NCBI GenBank assembly: GCA_947176565.1
Contig: CAMWRC010000074.1
Coordinates: 1-6,327, forward strand
DNA length: 6,327 nucleotides
Direction of reading: 5' to 3'
From: an uncultured Ruminococcus sp.
Lineage (GTDB): Bacteria > Bacillota > Clostridia > Oscillospirales > Ruminococcaceae
In this document: positions 1 to 6,236 of the stretch, piece after piece
Layout: every line of letters starts with the position of its first letter
Position numbering within the stretch: position 1 is the stretch's first letter
Program-made: the position numbers and the translations under genes
The notes under the pieces: generated by a model
Databases searched by the model: none
Told to the model about the DNA's origin: nothing
Seen by the model: the letters and a program-made list of their open reading frames with translations, nothing else

Positions 1-175
1 TTGTTGTTGACGCCGTCGTTGTTGACGCCGTCGTTGTTGATTCTGTTGTTGTTGACGCCGTCGTTGTTGATTCTGTTGTTGTTGACGCCGTCGTTGTTGA
101 CGCCGTCGTTGTTGATTCTGTTGTTGTTGATTCTGTTGTTGTTGACGCCGTCGTTGTTGATTCTGTTGTTGTTGA
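1..175 (-). repeat. 15-bp tandem repeat encoding the STTT[E/A] stalk
   Basis: Eleven complete 15-bp units plus the start of another continue to the window edge. On the coding strand, two unit types are present: TCAACAACAACAGAA (STTTE) and TCAACAACGACGGCG (STTTA). In gene order from residue 1978 they run E-A-E-E-A-A-E-A-E-A-A, then a partial unit whose ACA codons suggest E. The repeat keeps the reading frame, so gain or loss of units would change stalk length only. Thr/Ser-rich stretches of this kind are common spacers before wall anchors or between domains in ruminal Clostridia and are frequent O-glycosylation substrates; glycosylation here is inferred. The total length of the array is unknown because it is cut by the window. 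Confidence 0.95.
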
Positions 176-3100
176 TTTTACTGTTGTTGTTGCATCACGC
201 ATTACGACACCAGTTACCTGTGAAGTTCCTACAACATTCTCGCCTTCAGCATAATTGTCCTTATCCTTTTCGTCAATTTCGATACTCTTGATAATACCCT
301 TTTCAACAACAAGATTAATAGGTTCAGCCTTAACGTACTTCGCATTGCCGTCCTTGTCCTTAGGAACAGCTATTTCTTCAAGAATATATTTGCCGTCCGG
401 AAGTCCGTTGATTACTGTATCAACCGTTTTACCGGCAACCATACCTGCTGAATTGAATGTAACATAAATGCCGTTTTCGTCTTTTACCTTGCTGTATCCG
501 GGTATTCTGTTACCTGTTTTCTTATTTTCTCCTGTACCCTGCTCTACTGTGACTTTATCGAATGCCTTCTGAGCAGCTTCGATTGCAGCAGGAGAAAGTC
601 CTTCAGTGTCAAGCTGAAGTTTAAGTGTTACATCAGCAATCTCAGAACCGCCGACTACTTTCTTTGAAACGTGAATTGAAGAAAGTGTATCCTTGACGAT
701 AATCGCATCTCCGTCAGTCTCAACGTAGCTGACCTCATTTTCTTCATCAACAAGTGTCGCTTTGTTGTCGCTGTCAACAGTATAGACTTCATCAATGTTA
801 GCATTATTATCTACGTGTACAAGAATCTTTGCTTCAATAACTGTATATCCAGCCGGAGCAGCTTCTTCTGTAAGGAGATAATAGCCTTCCTCAATCTTTA
901 CATCACGTAAATCTTTATCATTTGATGTCCATGCAGCAACAGAATCACCGACGGTTACTACATTTGTATCCGCATTGAGTTCAGCCTTTTTGAGACTCAT
1001 CTTAGCACCGGCAATCTTATTTCCGGTCATATCTGTCTTGGATATCTGGAGAACTCCGTTAGCACGGTCAACCATTACAACTGTATCTGTTGTCTGACCT
1101 GATGTAATTTTATTGAGTTCAACAGTTACGATGTTGCCTTCTTCGTCTTCCTCAGTGATGTTGTATACGCCGTCCTTTACATCGTCAGCAGTTTCATCAA
1201 GCACGATTTCTGTAATAACGCCGTTATTAACAGTGAATTTAATGTCTGAAGCACTCTGGAATCCCTCCGGAGGTGTAATTTCACTGAAAACATACTTACC
1301 GTCAGGAAGATTCTTGAAAATAGCATCAACATCTGTTGAAGTAAATGTGATGGACTTTTCATCTTTCGTATTAACAAAACTGAATCCGTCTATATCTTTT
1401 GTCTCTTTGTCAAATGTATTAGAACCCTGCTCAACTGTTACTTTATCAAACTGAGCTGTAACAGCTTCCATAGCATCTGCCTTTACAGATGTAAGATCAA
1501 GTGAAATCTTAATCTCAGCGCCTTCAAGCAAATTAGTCTCAGTATCGTACTTTGAGATTACAATTTCGGAAGCAGTATCACCGATTGTAAGATTGCCGTC
1601 AACGTCCTTGACAGCGTCGTTACGTTCTGCAGATTCGAATGTTCTTTTACCTGTAGTCGGGTCTGTCACGAGCTTGAGGATATCAACAATCTTGTAGCCC
1701 TCAATCTTAACATATACGTTGGCTACAGACTTATATCCGTCCGGAGCAGAAATCTCACGGAATCTGTAATAACCATTTGGAATTGATGCCGGAACACGAA
1801 TATACTGTTCCTGTGTCTTATCTGTTGCATATGCGGGATTGAGTACACGTTTTGTTGGTTTAATCACGTGCGGTTCATTACCGGATACCCATCTGTCGAG
1901 ATAAGTTTCTGCTTCACTTAAAGTACCGTCCGTAGCTACATTTATTCTGCGGAATTCGATATCTGCACCTGCAAGTTCTTTAGCAGTCTCCTTATCAATA
2001 TCAGCGATATCAACCTTGCTTACCGAGAGGGTTTCATGTGCGTCAATCATTACAAGGCTGTCTGAAGTTTCCTTTACATATGTGTCGCCGACCTTATCCT
2101 CGTAGAGTTCATTTTCGTAATGTTTTACATATACGTCCTTGCCGTCTGTTTCGGAAGCCTTTTCATCTTTTTCAAATTTATCGAAATAGTTTTCCTTGTC
2201 ATCACCGAGATTAACATCTACGATAACTCCGTCTGCAACCTCAAACTTGATTGGTTCAGCTACGATATACTTATCAGGAACTGCACTTTCGGAAAGGATA
2301 TAATGTCCGTTCGGAAGACCCTTTATCTGAGTTTCAAACTTGTTTGATGTAACAAATTCAACTGAAATTTCCTCGTCTGTGTTAACAAGTTCAAATTTAA
2401 TTTCCTTTGAATCCTGCTCAACCTTTAAATCTGCAAATTTTTCCTTAAAGGTGTCAAGTTCTTTTTCCTTGGTCATATCAACGGAAACTTTAAGAGTTGC
2501 TCCGCCGAGCAGGGAATCTTTACTGCTTCCCAAAGCTCTCTTTGAAACATTAATCGGAACTTCTGTCTTTTTGTTCTTGAGCTTGATTGATTCATCTTCA
2601 GAGAAAGCATAAGTAAGATTGATGTTGGATTCTGCAACATCGTCATCAATAGTGATAACATACTCGTTTACTACGAGTTCTGCTTTAGTCTCAAGTGCTT
2701 CTTTGCTTGTTACTGCGGGTACGTTTATGGTCATTCCGGGTACCGGACCGAAGCCCTCCTGCTGAACCTGTTTTGGTTCAAAATTAACTTCTGCAAGCTC
2801 ATATATCATAGTATTTCCATCATCATATACAGCTACATAAAGCTCGCCGTTAATTCTGTATACACCGCAATCTTCATCTACGACTCTTACTGCAGTACCT
2901 ACAGATTCCCATGCACCTGTTTCGGAATTACGTTTTGGAGTCCAACGTTTCAGTTTTCCGTCATCAGGGTCAAATCCATACCATTCGTCCCATGTGTTGT
3001 CATTTTTTCCGTCAGTTCTTACAAGGTCGGTAGTAATTTCGCCAACAGTTTTAGCAGCACCAAATATTACTCTGTCAGCTGCCGGAACAGCATATCTTGC

Positions 3101-6100
3101 ACTTACAATTTTGCCGTCCTGACCGAATTTCATTTCATAAAATGCGTTATCGACTGTTTTGTTTCCGCCCATACCGGTGATTGTTGCAGCACCCTTATCG
3201 GTTACAGTATAAACACCGTCTTCCATAGGAATAAACTTACTGTCATAAATAAGGTTCGTCAGCGGTTTACGTCCTTCAATTTCAGTACCGTCGGCATTTT
3301 CAATCTTTGTAACTGTATGAATCTTGAAACTGTCGAATCCTTCGTCGCCTTTTTTCAATGTAGTAGTCTTACCGTTTTTATCAGTCATCTTTACCTGATT
3401 GATTACCGCTTCATAACGTGTAAGACCGTCTTTGCCCTCTACAGGCTTGCTCTTGTCAACGCTTACGTCAAAAACGTAAATATTGTCTTTATTCTTGATT
3501 TCGTTTGAGATGTTGTTAAGACCTGAATAAGTATGCTCTGCTATTTTAGTAACACCGGTCTGTGAAGCATCAAACGGGTTATCAGCAAATTCACCGTCTA
3601 CCGCTTCATTTTTGTAGATAGCTATTGTTACGTTGTCATAGTCAATCGGGCTTACTTCAGGCTGAACCTGATACGTATGACCTAAAACCTTGTCACCTGT
3701 TGCAAGTTCGATAGCGATTTCATCTTTTTCATGTTCAGCACTTTCATCATACTTCTTATAGTATCTTGTGATAGGAGAGGTATACTCTACAGGAGAATCT
3801 TCAGAAAGTTTCAGAGTTAAAGAAGTCCAGTTCTCCCAATCTTTTGTATACTGTATACTGTTCTTGACTCCATCGTTAGTGAAATCAATTTCGTTACTTG
3901 ATACAACTGTAATTACTGCCTTTTTCGCATTGTTTTTGGTTTCGTCCTTGAAACCCTCGAACTGGAGCCATTTATCATTGCCAGTAAACTGGAGTGATTC
4001 TATCGGCTCAGTATCTTCAGAAATTTCATCGACATCATAGAAATCAATTGTACCTGTAGTACCATTTACCCAGTAATTACCATAACCATTGATTGCAACA
4101 GCTACTATCCCGTTAGTACCAAAACCATCAAGTTCAACTTTATAAGTATATGTTTTCTTTGATGTCTCAGCAGGAATGTAATTGTCCTTATCAGCCTCGA
4201 GTTCTTCGGCAGTGATGCCCTTGATAGAATTTGGAACATCATCTGTTCCGCCTACTTTATAAATATATTCTTTCTTCATATCCTTGAGCGGAACACTGTA
4301 TGTTGCCTTACGTGAATCAGGCTCTGAAATATCTATAAAGTATCTTACTGTAGTATCTCTTGAATAGCCTAAAGGAGCTTTTGTTTCTCTTATCAGGTAC
4401 TTGCCGGAAGTTACATTGTTTACCTTGAGCTTACCGTCTTCAACGACAGCGAAAGGAATTACGTCGCCGTCAGCTTCATAAAGACCGGTCTCCTCATCTT
4501 TGACATAATTTCCGTTTGAATCCTGCTTAAGAGGAACAAGTTCAAATCCTGCATTCTGGAGCAGTACTTCCGAAATCGGGTCGTTGTCCTGGTCAACCTT
4601 ATGCATATAGAGGGAATAAGTTGAACTTATGCCAAGGATTGCGGACGGACCTGTAAACGGACGGTAACCAAATTCCATATTACCCTCAAAGGACTTAGCT
4701 ATTACAGCACCAGAGATATGGGGATTTTCACCATCACGTACGGTTATAGTCCAGTCTTTAGGAAGCAGATTATTTTTCTTCAGGAAAGTAGAATCAGTAA
4801 TATGTGCATTTGGAGCAAGCACTGTTCCCTGCGTACTGCTGGCGAAGATTACTCTGCTTGCATTCGGGCAGTTATAAAGCAGAGAACTTACACCGGCTTC
4901 GTTGTTTTTTCCGGTAGTTCCGTTTCCGTTCGGATCCGAAAATACAGACAGCGGATAATCCTTAGCTCCTGTTTCAGGATTATATGCAAGCCAGTCACCG
5001 CTTCCGTTTGAAACATTGATAGCCTTATCAGCATCGAATCCCTTTATCATTGTATACTGTTTCGCAGACCAGCCGTTATCTTTGGCGTTAATCTGGTGAC
5101 CCATGATGATATCGCCTTTTCTGCTGTCATTAACAACAATGTAGGAATAATTCCATGTAGCTTCTTCCTCTTTTTCACCGGCAGCGCTGTTTACCTGAGA
5201 AAGCTTTCTCGGATTTTCCAGTTTTGGAATATTCTCGAATCTTATTATAGTAGCATTCTTGAACTGCTCATACTGTTCGTCAGAGAGATCATCAAGATTA
5301 AAGTAAACAGTTTCAGTCGGCTTTGTTGCATCGCCGTTATATGTGAGAGTCACAACTGTCGGAACTTTTTCAAGATAATCCACAACACTTATGTCATCGA
5401 CAGCCATATCAAACTGATTCTTTTTTGATGATATTGTATTGGATCTGCTCTTCAGCATATCAATCTGAGCCTTGATGTCAATCAGTTTTGCATTATAGAA
5501 TGTATCGAGACTTGAACTGAAATTAGCCTTGACATACTCAACGCCAGCATCTGTCTGAACTGCTGTCAGTCTCTGTGAATTCTTGTTCACTGCCCCGCCC
5601 AGCTTAGGAGAGTCGCCCTCAGCACCCCATATAAGATGTGCAAAATCCTTATTACCAAGCAGGAGTTTTTCAAGGTCAACAGACATATCATTATTGACAT
5701 AATGACCTTTACCTATGTTGTACGAATCATACGGAAAATTTGATGTATCAATACTTCCGCCTACCGCAACTCTTCCTTCTGCGTCTGATTCGTGCGGAAT
5801 AAAGTCATCGGCAAGAAACAGACAGAACTGTGATGCTATACCGAGTGCATAGTCCTTACTATACTGTGCAACGACCTTATCCACGGTATCCAAGCCGGTG
5901 TAAACATTACCGTCCGGATCCTGTGGCTTTGAACCTATAAGGAGAGTAACATCTTCTGCAGGTCCAAGACTGCCGAGGTTAGTGGCTGCTTTTGCCCTCA
6001 GCATACTCAGCTCTCCAATCGGAATAGCTGACTGTGCGAAAGCAGAAACAGCGAGCAAAGCCGAGGTTACGCCGCTTATAAGGCGTTTCCCCAATGTTTT

Positions 6101-6106
6101 TTTCAT
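1..6106 (-). CDS. Giant secreted modular adhesin: choice-of-anchor A head, SpaA/CnaB-like rod, Ser/Thr stalk (3' end outside window)
   Basis: A single frame stays open for 2035 codons from ATG at 6106 and leaves the window at position 1 without a stop. The start is fixed by a good ribosome binding site 9 nt upstream and by a typical signal peptide. Order of parts: signal peptide 1-40; choice-of-anchor A domain about 46-487 (SDAEGRVAVGG at 107-117); SpaA/CnaB-like module about 497-612; unassigned region 613-1179; five SpaA/CnaB-like modules about 1180-1973; Ser/Thr repeat from 1978. Only three cysteines are visible (95, 413, 1080), which fits a surface protein stabilised by isopeptide bonds rather than disulfides. 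Inferred role: a wall-attached adhesin binding a host, plant-fibre or neighbour-cell surface; the ligand is unknown. The wall anchor (an LPXTG sortase signal or another device) must lie beyond the left edge. No pilin motif or sortase gene is visible, so a pilus shaft role is not supported. The promoter and leader immediately upstream suggest it is first in, or alone in, its transcript. Confidence 0.93.
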   Translation of the reverse strand, partial: MKKTLGKRLISGVTSALLAVSAFAQSAIPIGELSMLRAKAATNLGSLGPAEDVTLLIGSKPQDPDGNVYTGLDTVDKVVAQYSKDYALGIASQFCLFLADDFIPHESDAEGRVAVGGSIDTSNFPYDSYNIGKGHYVNNDMSVDLEKLLLGNKDFAHLIWGAEGDSPKLGGAVNKNSQRLTAVQTDAGVEYVKANFSSSLDTFYNAKLIDIKAQIDMLKSRSNTISSKKNQFDMAVDDISVVDYLEKVPTVVTLTYNGDATKPTETVYFNLDDLSDEQYEQFKNATIIRFENIPKLENPRKLSQVNSAAGEKEEEATWNYSYIVVNDSRKGDIIMGHQINAKDNGWSAKQYTMIKGFDADKAINVSNGSGDWLAYNPETGAKDYPLSVFSDPNGNGTTGKNNEAGVSSLLYNCPNASRVIFASSTQGTVLAPNAHITDSTFLKKNNLLPKDWTITVRDGENPHISGAVIAKSFEGNMEFGYRPFTGPSAILGISSTYSLYMHKVDQDNDPISEVLLQNAGFELVPLKQDSNGNYVKDEETGLYEADGDVIPFAVVEDGKLKVNNVTSGKYLIRETKAPLGYSRDTTVRYFIDISEPDSRKATYSVPLKDMKKEYIYKVGGTDDVPNSIKGITAEELEADKDNYIPAETSKKTYTYKVELDGFGTNGIVAVAINGYGNYWVNGTTGTIDFYDVDEISEDTEPIESLQFTGNDKWLQFEGFKDETKNNAKKAVITVVSSNEIDFTNDGVKNSIQYTKDWENWTSLTLKLSEDSPVEYTSPITRYYKKYDESAEHEKDEIAIELATGDKVLGHTYQVQPEVSPIDYDNVTIAIYKNEAVDGEFADNPFDASQTGVTKIAEHTYSGLNNISNEIKNKDNIYVFDVSVDKSKPVEGKDGLTRYEAVINQVKMTDKNGKTTTLKKGDEGFDSFKIHTVTKIENADGTEIEGRKPLTNLIYDSKFIPMEDGVYTVTDKGAATITGMGGNKTVDNAFYEMKFGQDGKIVSARYAVPAADRVIFGAAKTVGEITTDLVRTDGKNDNTWDEWYGFDPDDGKLKRWTPKRNSETGAWESVGTAVRVVDEDCGVYRINGELYVAVYDDGNTMIYELAEVNFEPKQVQQEGFGPVPGMTINVPAVTSKEALETKAELVVNEYVITIDDDVAESNINLTYAFSEDESIKLKNKKTEVPINVSKRALGSSKDSLLGGATLKVSVDMTKEKELDTFKEKFADLKVEQDSKEIKFELVNTDEEISVEFVTSNKFETQIKGLPNGHYILSESAVPDKYIVAEPIKFEVADGVIVDVNLGDDKENYFDKFEKDEKASETDGKDVYVKHYENELYEDKVGDTYVKETSDSLVMIDAHETLSVSKVDIADIDKETAKELAGADIEFRRINVATDGTLSEAETYLDRWVSGNEPHVIKPTKRVLNPAYATDKTQEQYIRVPASIPNGYYRFREISAPDGYKSVANVYVKIEGYKIVDILKLVTDPTTGKRTFESAERNDAVKDVDGNLTIGDTASEIVISKYDTETNLLEGAEIKISLDLTSVKADAMEAVTAQFDKVTVEQGSNTFDKETKDIDGFSFVNTKDEKSITFTSTDVDAIFKNLPDGKYVFSEITPPEGFQSASDIKFTVNNGVITEIVLDETADDVKDGVYNITEEDEEGNIVTVELNKITSGQTTDTVVMVDRANGVLQISKTDMTGNKIAGAKMSLKKAELNADTNVVTVGDSVAAWTSNDKDLRDVKIEEGYYLLTEEAAPAGYTVIEAKILVHVDNNANIDEVYTVDSDNKATLVDEENEVSYVETDGDAIIVKDTLSSIHVSKKVVGGSEIADVTLKLQLDTEGLSPAAIEAAQKAFDKVTVEQGTGENKKTGNRIPGYSKVKDENGIYVTFNSAGMVAGKTVDTVINGLPDGKYILEEIAVPKDKDGNAKYVKAEPINLVVEKGIIKSIEIDEKDKDNYAEGENVVGTSQVTGVVMRDATTTVKSTTTESTTTASTTTESTTTESTTTASTTTASTTTESTTTASTTTESTTTASTTTASTT
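188..682 (-). other. SpaA/CnaB-like module A3 (residues about 1809-1973)
   Basis: Last visible module. Candidate residues are K1815 in IHVSKKVV, E1911 in YILEEIAVPKDK and D1971 in GVVMRDA. It contains the A-type insertion (SPAAIEAAQKAFDKVTVEQG, Q1856). The Glu motif lacks the usual G-Y, having PKDKDGNAKY instead, so the loop after the Glu is longer than normal. The module ends only about five residues before the Ser/Thr stalk, so it forms the membrane-proximal end of the rod. Confidence 0.75.
683..1060 (-). other. SpaA/CnaB-like module B2 (residues about 1683-1808)
   Basis: This is the most canonical and shortest of the tandem modules. It starts LQISKTDMTGNKIAGAKMSL (K1690), has the Glu motif YYLLTEEAAPAGY (E1747) and ends IIVKDTL (D1806). 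The pattern is very close to the CnaB consensus, in which Lys and Glu lie about 55-60 residues apart (57 here). Glu to Asp is 59, the same as in B1. A Lys1690-Asp1806 isopeptide bond is predicted. Confidence 0.82.
1061..1570 (-). other. SpaA/CnaB-like module A2 (residues about 1513-1682)
   Basis: Candidate isopeptide residues are K1519 in IVISKYDTET, E1609 in YVFSEITPPEGF and D1680 in TVVMVDRA. The last strand closely resembles the SpyTag core (IVMVDA) of the Streptococcus pyogenes CnaB2 domain, where the Asp bonds to Lys. The module has the A-type helical insertion (VKADAMEAVTAQFDKVTVEQG, Q1560 at the conserved Gln). Between Glu and Asp lies an acidic loop (DETADDVKDG, then TEEDEEGN). Spacing K to Q is 41 residues, close to A1 (42) and equal to A3 (41). 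Confidence 0.8.
1571..2032 (-). other. SpaA/CnaB-like module B1 (residues about 1359-1512)
   Basis: The module opens with LSVSKVDIAD (K1364), continues with LAGADIEFRR and has the Glu motif YRFREISAPDGY (E1451), ending with LTIGDTA (D1510). It lacks the helical insertion and KVxVEQ motif of the A modules. Instead it carries a longer Lys-to-Glu segment (87 residues) containing a Trp and several basic residues (RWVSGNEPHVIKPTKR). Known CnaB/SpaA chemistry predicts a Lys1364-Asp1510 isopeptide bond; this is inference from motif positions. Confidence 0.75.
2033..2569 (-). other. SpaA/CnaB-like module A1 (residues about 1180-1358)
   Basis: First of three related A-type modules. Candidate isopeptide residues are K1189 in INVSKRAL, catalytic E1273 in YILSESAVPDKY and D1355 in SLVMIDAHE. 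After the first strand and a GGATLKVSVDM strand comes an insertion with a predicted helix (TKEKELDTFKEKFADL) leading to KVEQ (Q1231), a feature shared with A2 and A3. About 82 residues separate Glu and Asp, the longest of the set, because of an acidic loop with DKENYFDKFEKDEKASE. The sugar-binding or ligand role of this loop, if any, is unknown. Confidence 0.72.
2570..4270 (-). other. Central region of unknown family (residues about 613-1179)
   Basis: These 567 residues show no Lys...E-x-x-P-x-G-Y signature and I do not recognise a family. The composition suggests extracellular beta-sandwich material: alternating hydrophobic and polar strands, many Asp/Asn/Gly turns, and clusters of aromatics such as YGNYW, KDWENW and DEWYGFDPDDGKLKRW (around residues 1035-1053). 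It may hold three or more domains. Approximate breaks are suggested by acidic or Pro-rich linkers, for example QPEVSPIDYD and QQEGFGPVPG. The only cysteine is C1080. The Trp/Tyr-rich Asp-containing stretch could be a carbohydrate-binding or calcium-binding loop, but that is speculation. Translation stays open with sensible composition, so this is coding sequence rather than decay. Confidence 0.6.
4271..4618 (-). other. SpaA/CnaB-like module 1 (residues about 497-612)
   Basis: The module opens with YSLYMHKVDQ (K503 in the first-strand position) and has the family's Glu motif as IRETKAPLGY (E574), followed by a strand ending in PLKD (D609). In CnaB/SpaA folds the Lys and a terminal Asn/Asp join in an internal isopeptide bond catalysed by the Glu. 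Here the Lys and Glu positions are clear. The partner is uncertain because D609 lies only 35 residues after the Glu, whereas the later modules have 59-82. The insertion between Lys and Glu holds a D-x-N-G-N-rich hairpin. It directly follows the head domain and probably serves as its neck. Confidence 0.75.
4646..5971 (-). other. Choice-of-anchor A type N-terminal adhesion domain (residues about 46-487)
   Basis: Three stretches match the family's hallmarks in the expected order. After an opening LGSLGPAEDVTLLIG segment and FCLFLADDF (94-102), SDAEGRVAVGG at 107-117 is followed by SNF...YNIG. Near the end, the block GTVLAPNAHI is followed by HISGAVIAKSFEG (463-475) and FGYRPF (479-484). In known choice-of-anchor A proteins these form a beta-rich exported domain on proteins anchored by varied means, including sortase signals, and often sit in front of SpaA/CnaB repeats. 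At about 440 residues it is longer than compact versions. The extra length lies between the hallmarks, including a charged, possibly helical part near residues 190-240. The assignment rests on motif memory; a profile search for the choice-of-anchor A / pAdhesive family would settle it. It is probably the ligand-binding head. Confidence 0.78.
5987..6106 (-). other. Signal peptide region (residues 1-40)
   Basis: The N-terminus has a basic start (K2, K3, K7, R8), a hydrophobic core from about L9 to I30 (with the run SALLAVSAFAQSA) and an AKA motif at residues 38-40 followed by Ala-Thr. Type I signal peptidase would most likely cut after A40. At 40 residues it is long, as is common in large Gram-positive surface proteins. 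There is no lipobox cysteine, so this is not a lipoprotein. An earlier cut, such as after the Ala near residue 24 or 27, is possible. Confidence 0.85.
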
Positions 6107-6115
6107 GTTTTTCTT

Positions 6116-6125
6116 CACCCTTTCT
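6116..6125 (-). promoter_or_regulatory. Ribosome binding site of the adhesin gene
   Basis: AGAAAGGGTG on the minus strand, with a 9-nt spacer to the ATG at 6106. AAAGGGTG pairs well with the anti-Shine-Dalgarno end of Firmicutes 16S rRNA, and the surrounding leader is A-rich and unstructured. This site decides the start: there is no other ATG with comparable support upstream in frame, and the ATG at residue 35 would remove the signal peptide. Confidence 0.85.
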
Positions 6126-6152
6126 AAAAAGTTAAAAATTATATATAAAAGC

Positions 6153-6195
6153 ACAGGCACAGACTTCCGGACACTTTATTGTCCTCTGCACCTGT
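6153..6195 (-). promoter_or_regulatory. Long hairpin at the 5' end of the leader RNA
   Basis: In the minus-strand transcript, an 11-bp outer stem (6195-6185 with 6163-6153) stacks on a 5-bp inner stem (GGACA, loop AUAAAG, UGUCC; 6184-6180 with 6173-6169), with a 5-nt bulge GGAAG on the 3' side. The outer stem includes two wobble pairs that are G-U in this RNA but would be A-C mismatches in the opposite-strand RNA, so the structure belongs to this transcript. It begins about 5-7 nt after the predicted start site and is followed two bases later by an AU-rich tract (UUUUAUAUAUAAUUUUU). It could protect the mRNA 5' end, or act as an attenuator or protein-binding site. I do not recognise a known riboswitch class. 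Confidence 0.6.
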
Positions 6196-6207
6196 CCTGT
6201 ATACTGT

Positions 6208-6236
6208 ATTATACCATATTTATTTTCAAATTTCAA
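6208..6236 (-). promoter_or_regulatory. Sigma-A type promoter with extended -10
   Basis: On the minus strand, TTGAAA (6236-6231) is followed by a 17-bp spacer and a perfect TATAAT (6213-6208). The last three spacer bases are TGG, giving the TGNTATAAT extended -10. Transcription would start around 6200-6202, leaving a leader of about 95 nt. The match is strong enough to predict high basal activity by housekeeping sigma factor. No clear operator overlaps it. Confidence 0.85.

Noticed and set aside
1..175. CRISPR-like array
   Set aside because: The units are contiguous 15-bp repeats with no spacers and encode an in-frame Ser/Thr stalk.
1..291. Plus-strand ORF rich in Leu, Thr, Pro and Ser over the tandem repeat
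   Set aside because: It is the antisense reading of the STTT[E/A] minisatellite; the repetitive Leu-rich protein has no ribosome binding site and lies fully inside the large minus-strand gene.
3846..3861. GTATACTGTATACTGT repeat resembling GTATAC next to the promoter (6199-6204) and at 5052-5057 as a shared operator
   Set aside because: The two internal copies encode Gln-Tyr-Thr in the adhesin frame and are explained by codon use; only the promoter-adjacent copy could be regulatory and it has no further support.
188..4618. Sortase-assembled pilus shaft subunit
   Set aside because: No pilin Lys motif (YPK-type) is visible, the protein is far larger than usual shaft pilins, and no sortase gene is in the window; the C-terminus is missing, so only an adhesin role is favoured.
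6153..6195. Known riboswitch such as a cyclic-di-GMP aptamer
   Set aside because: The element is a single stem with one bulge and shows none of the conserved loops or receptor motifs I know for those classes.
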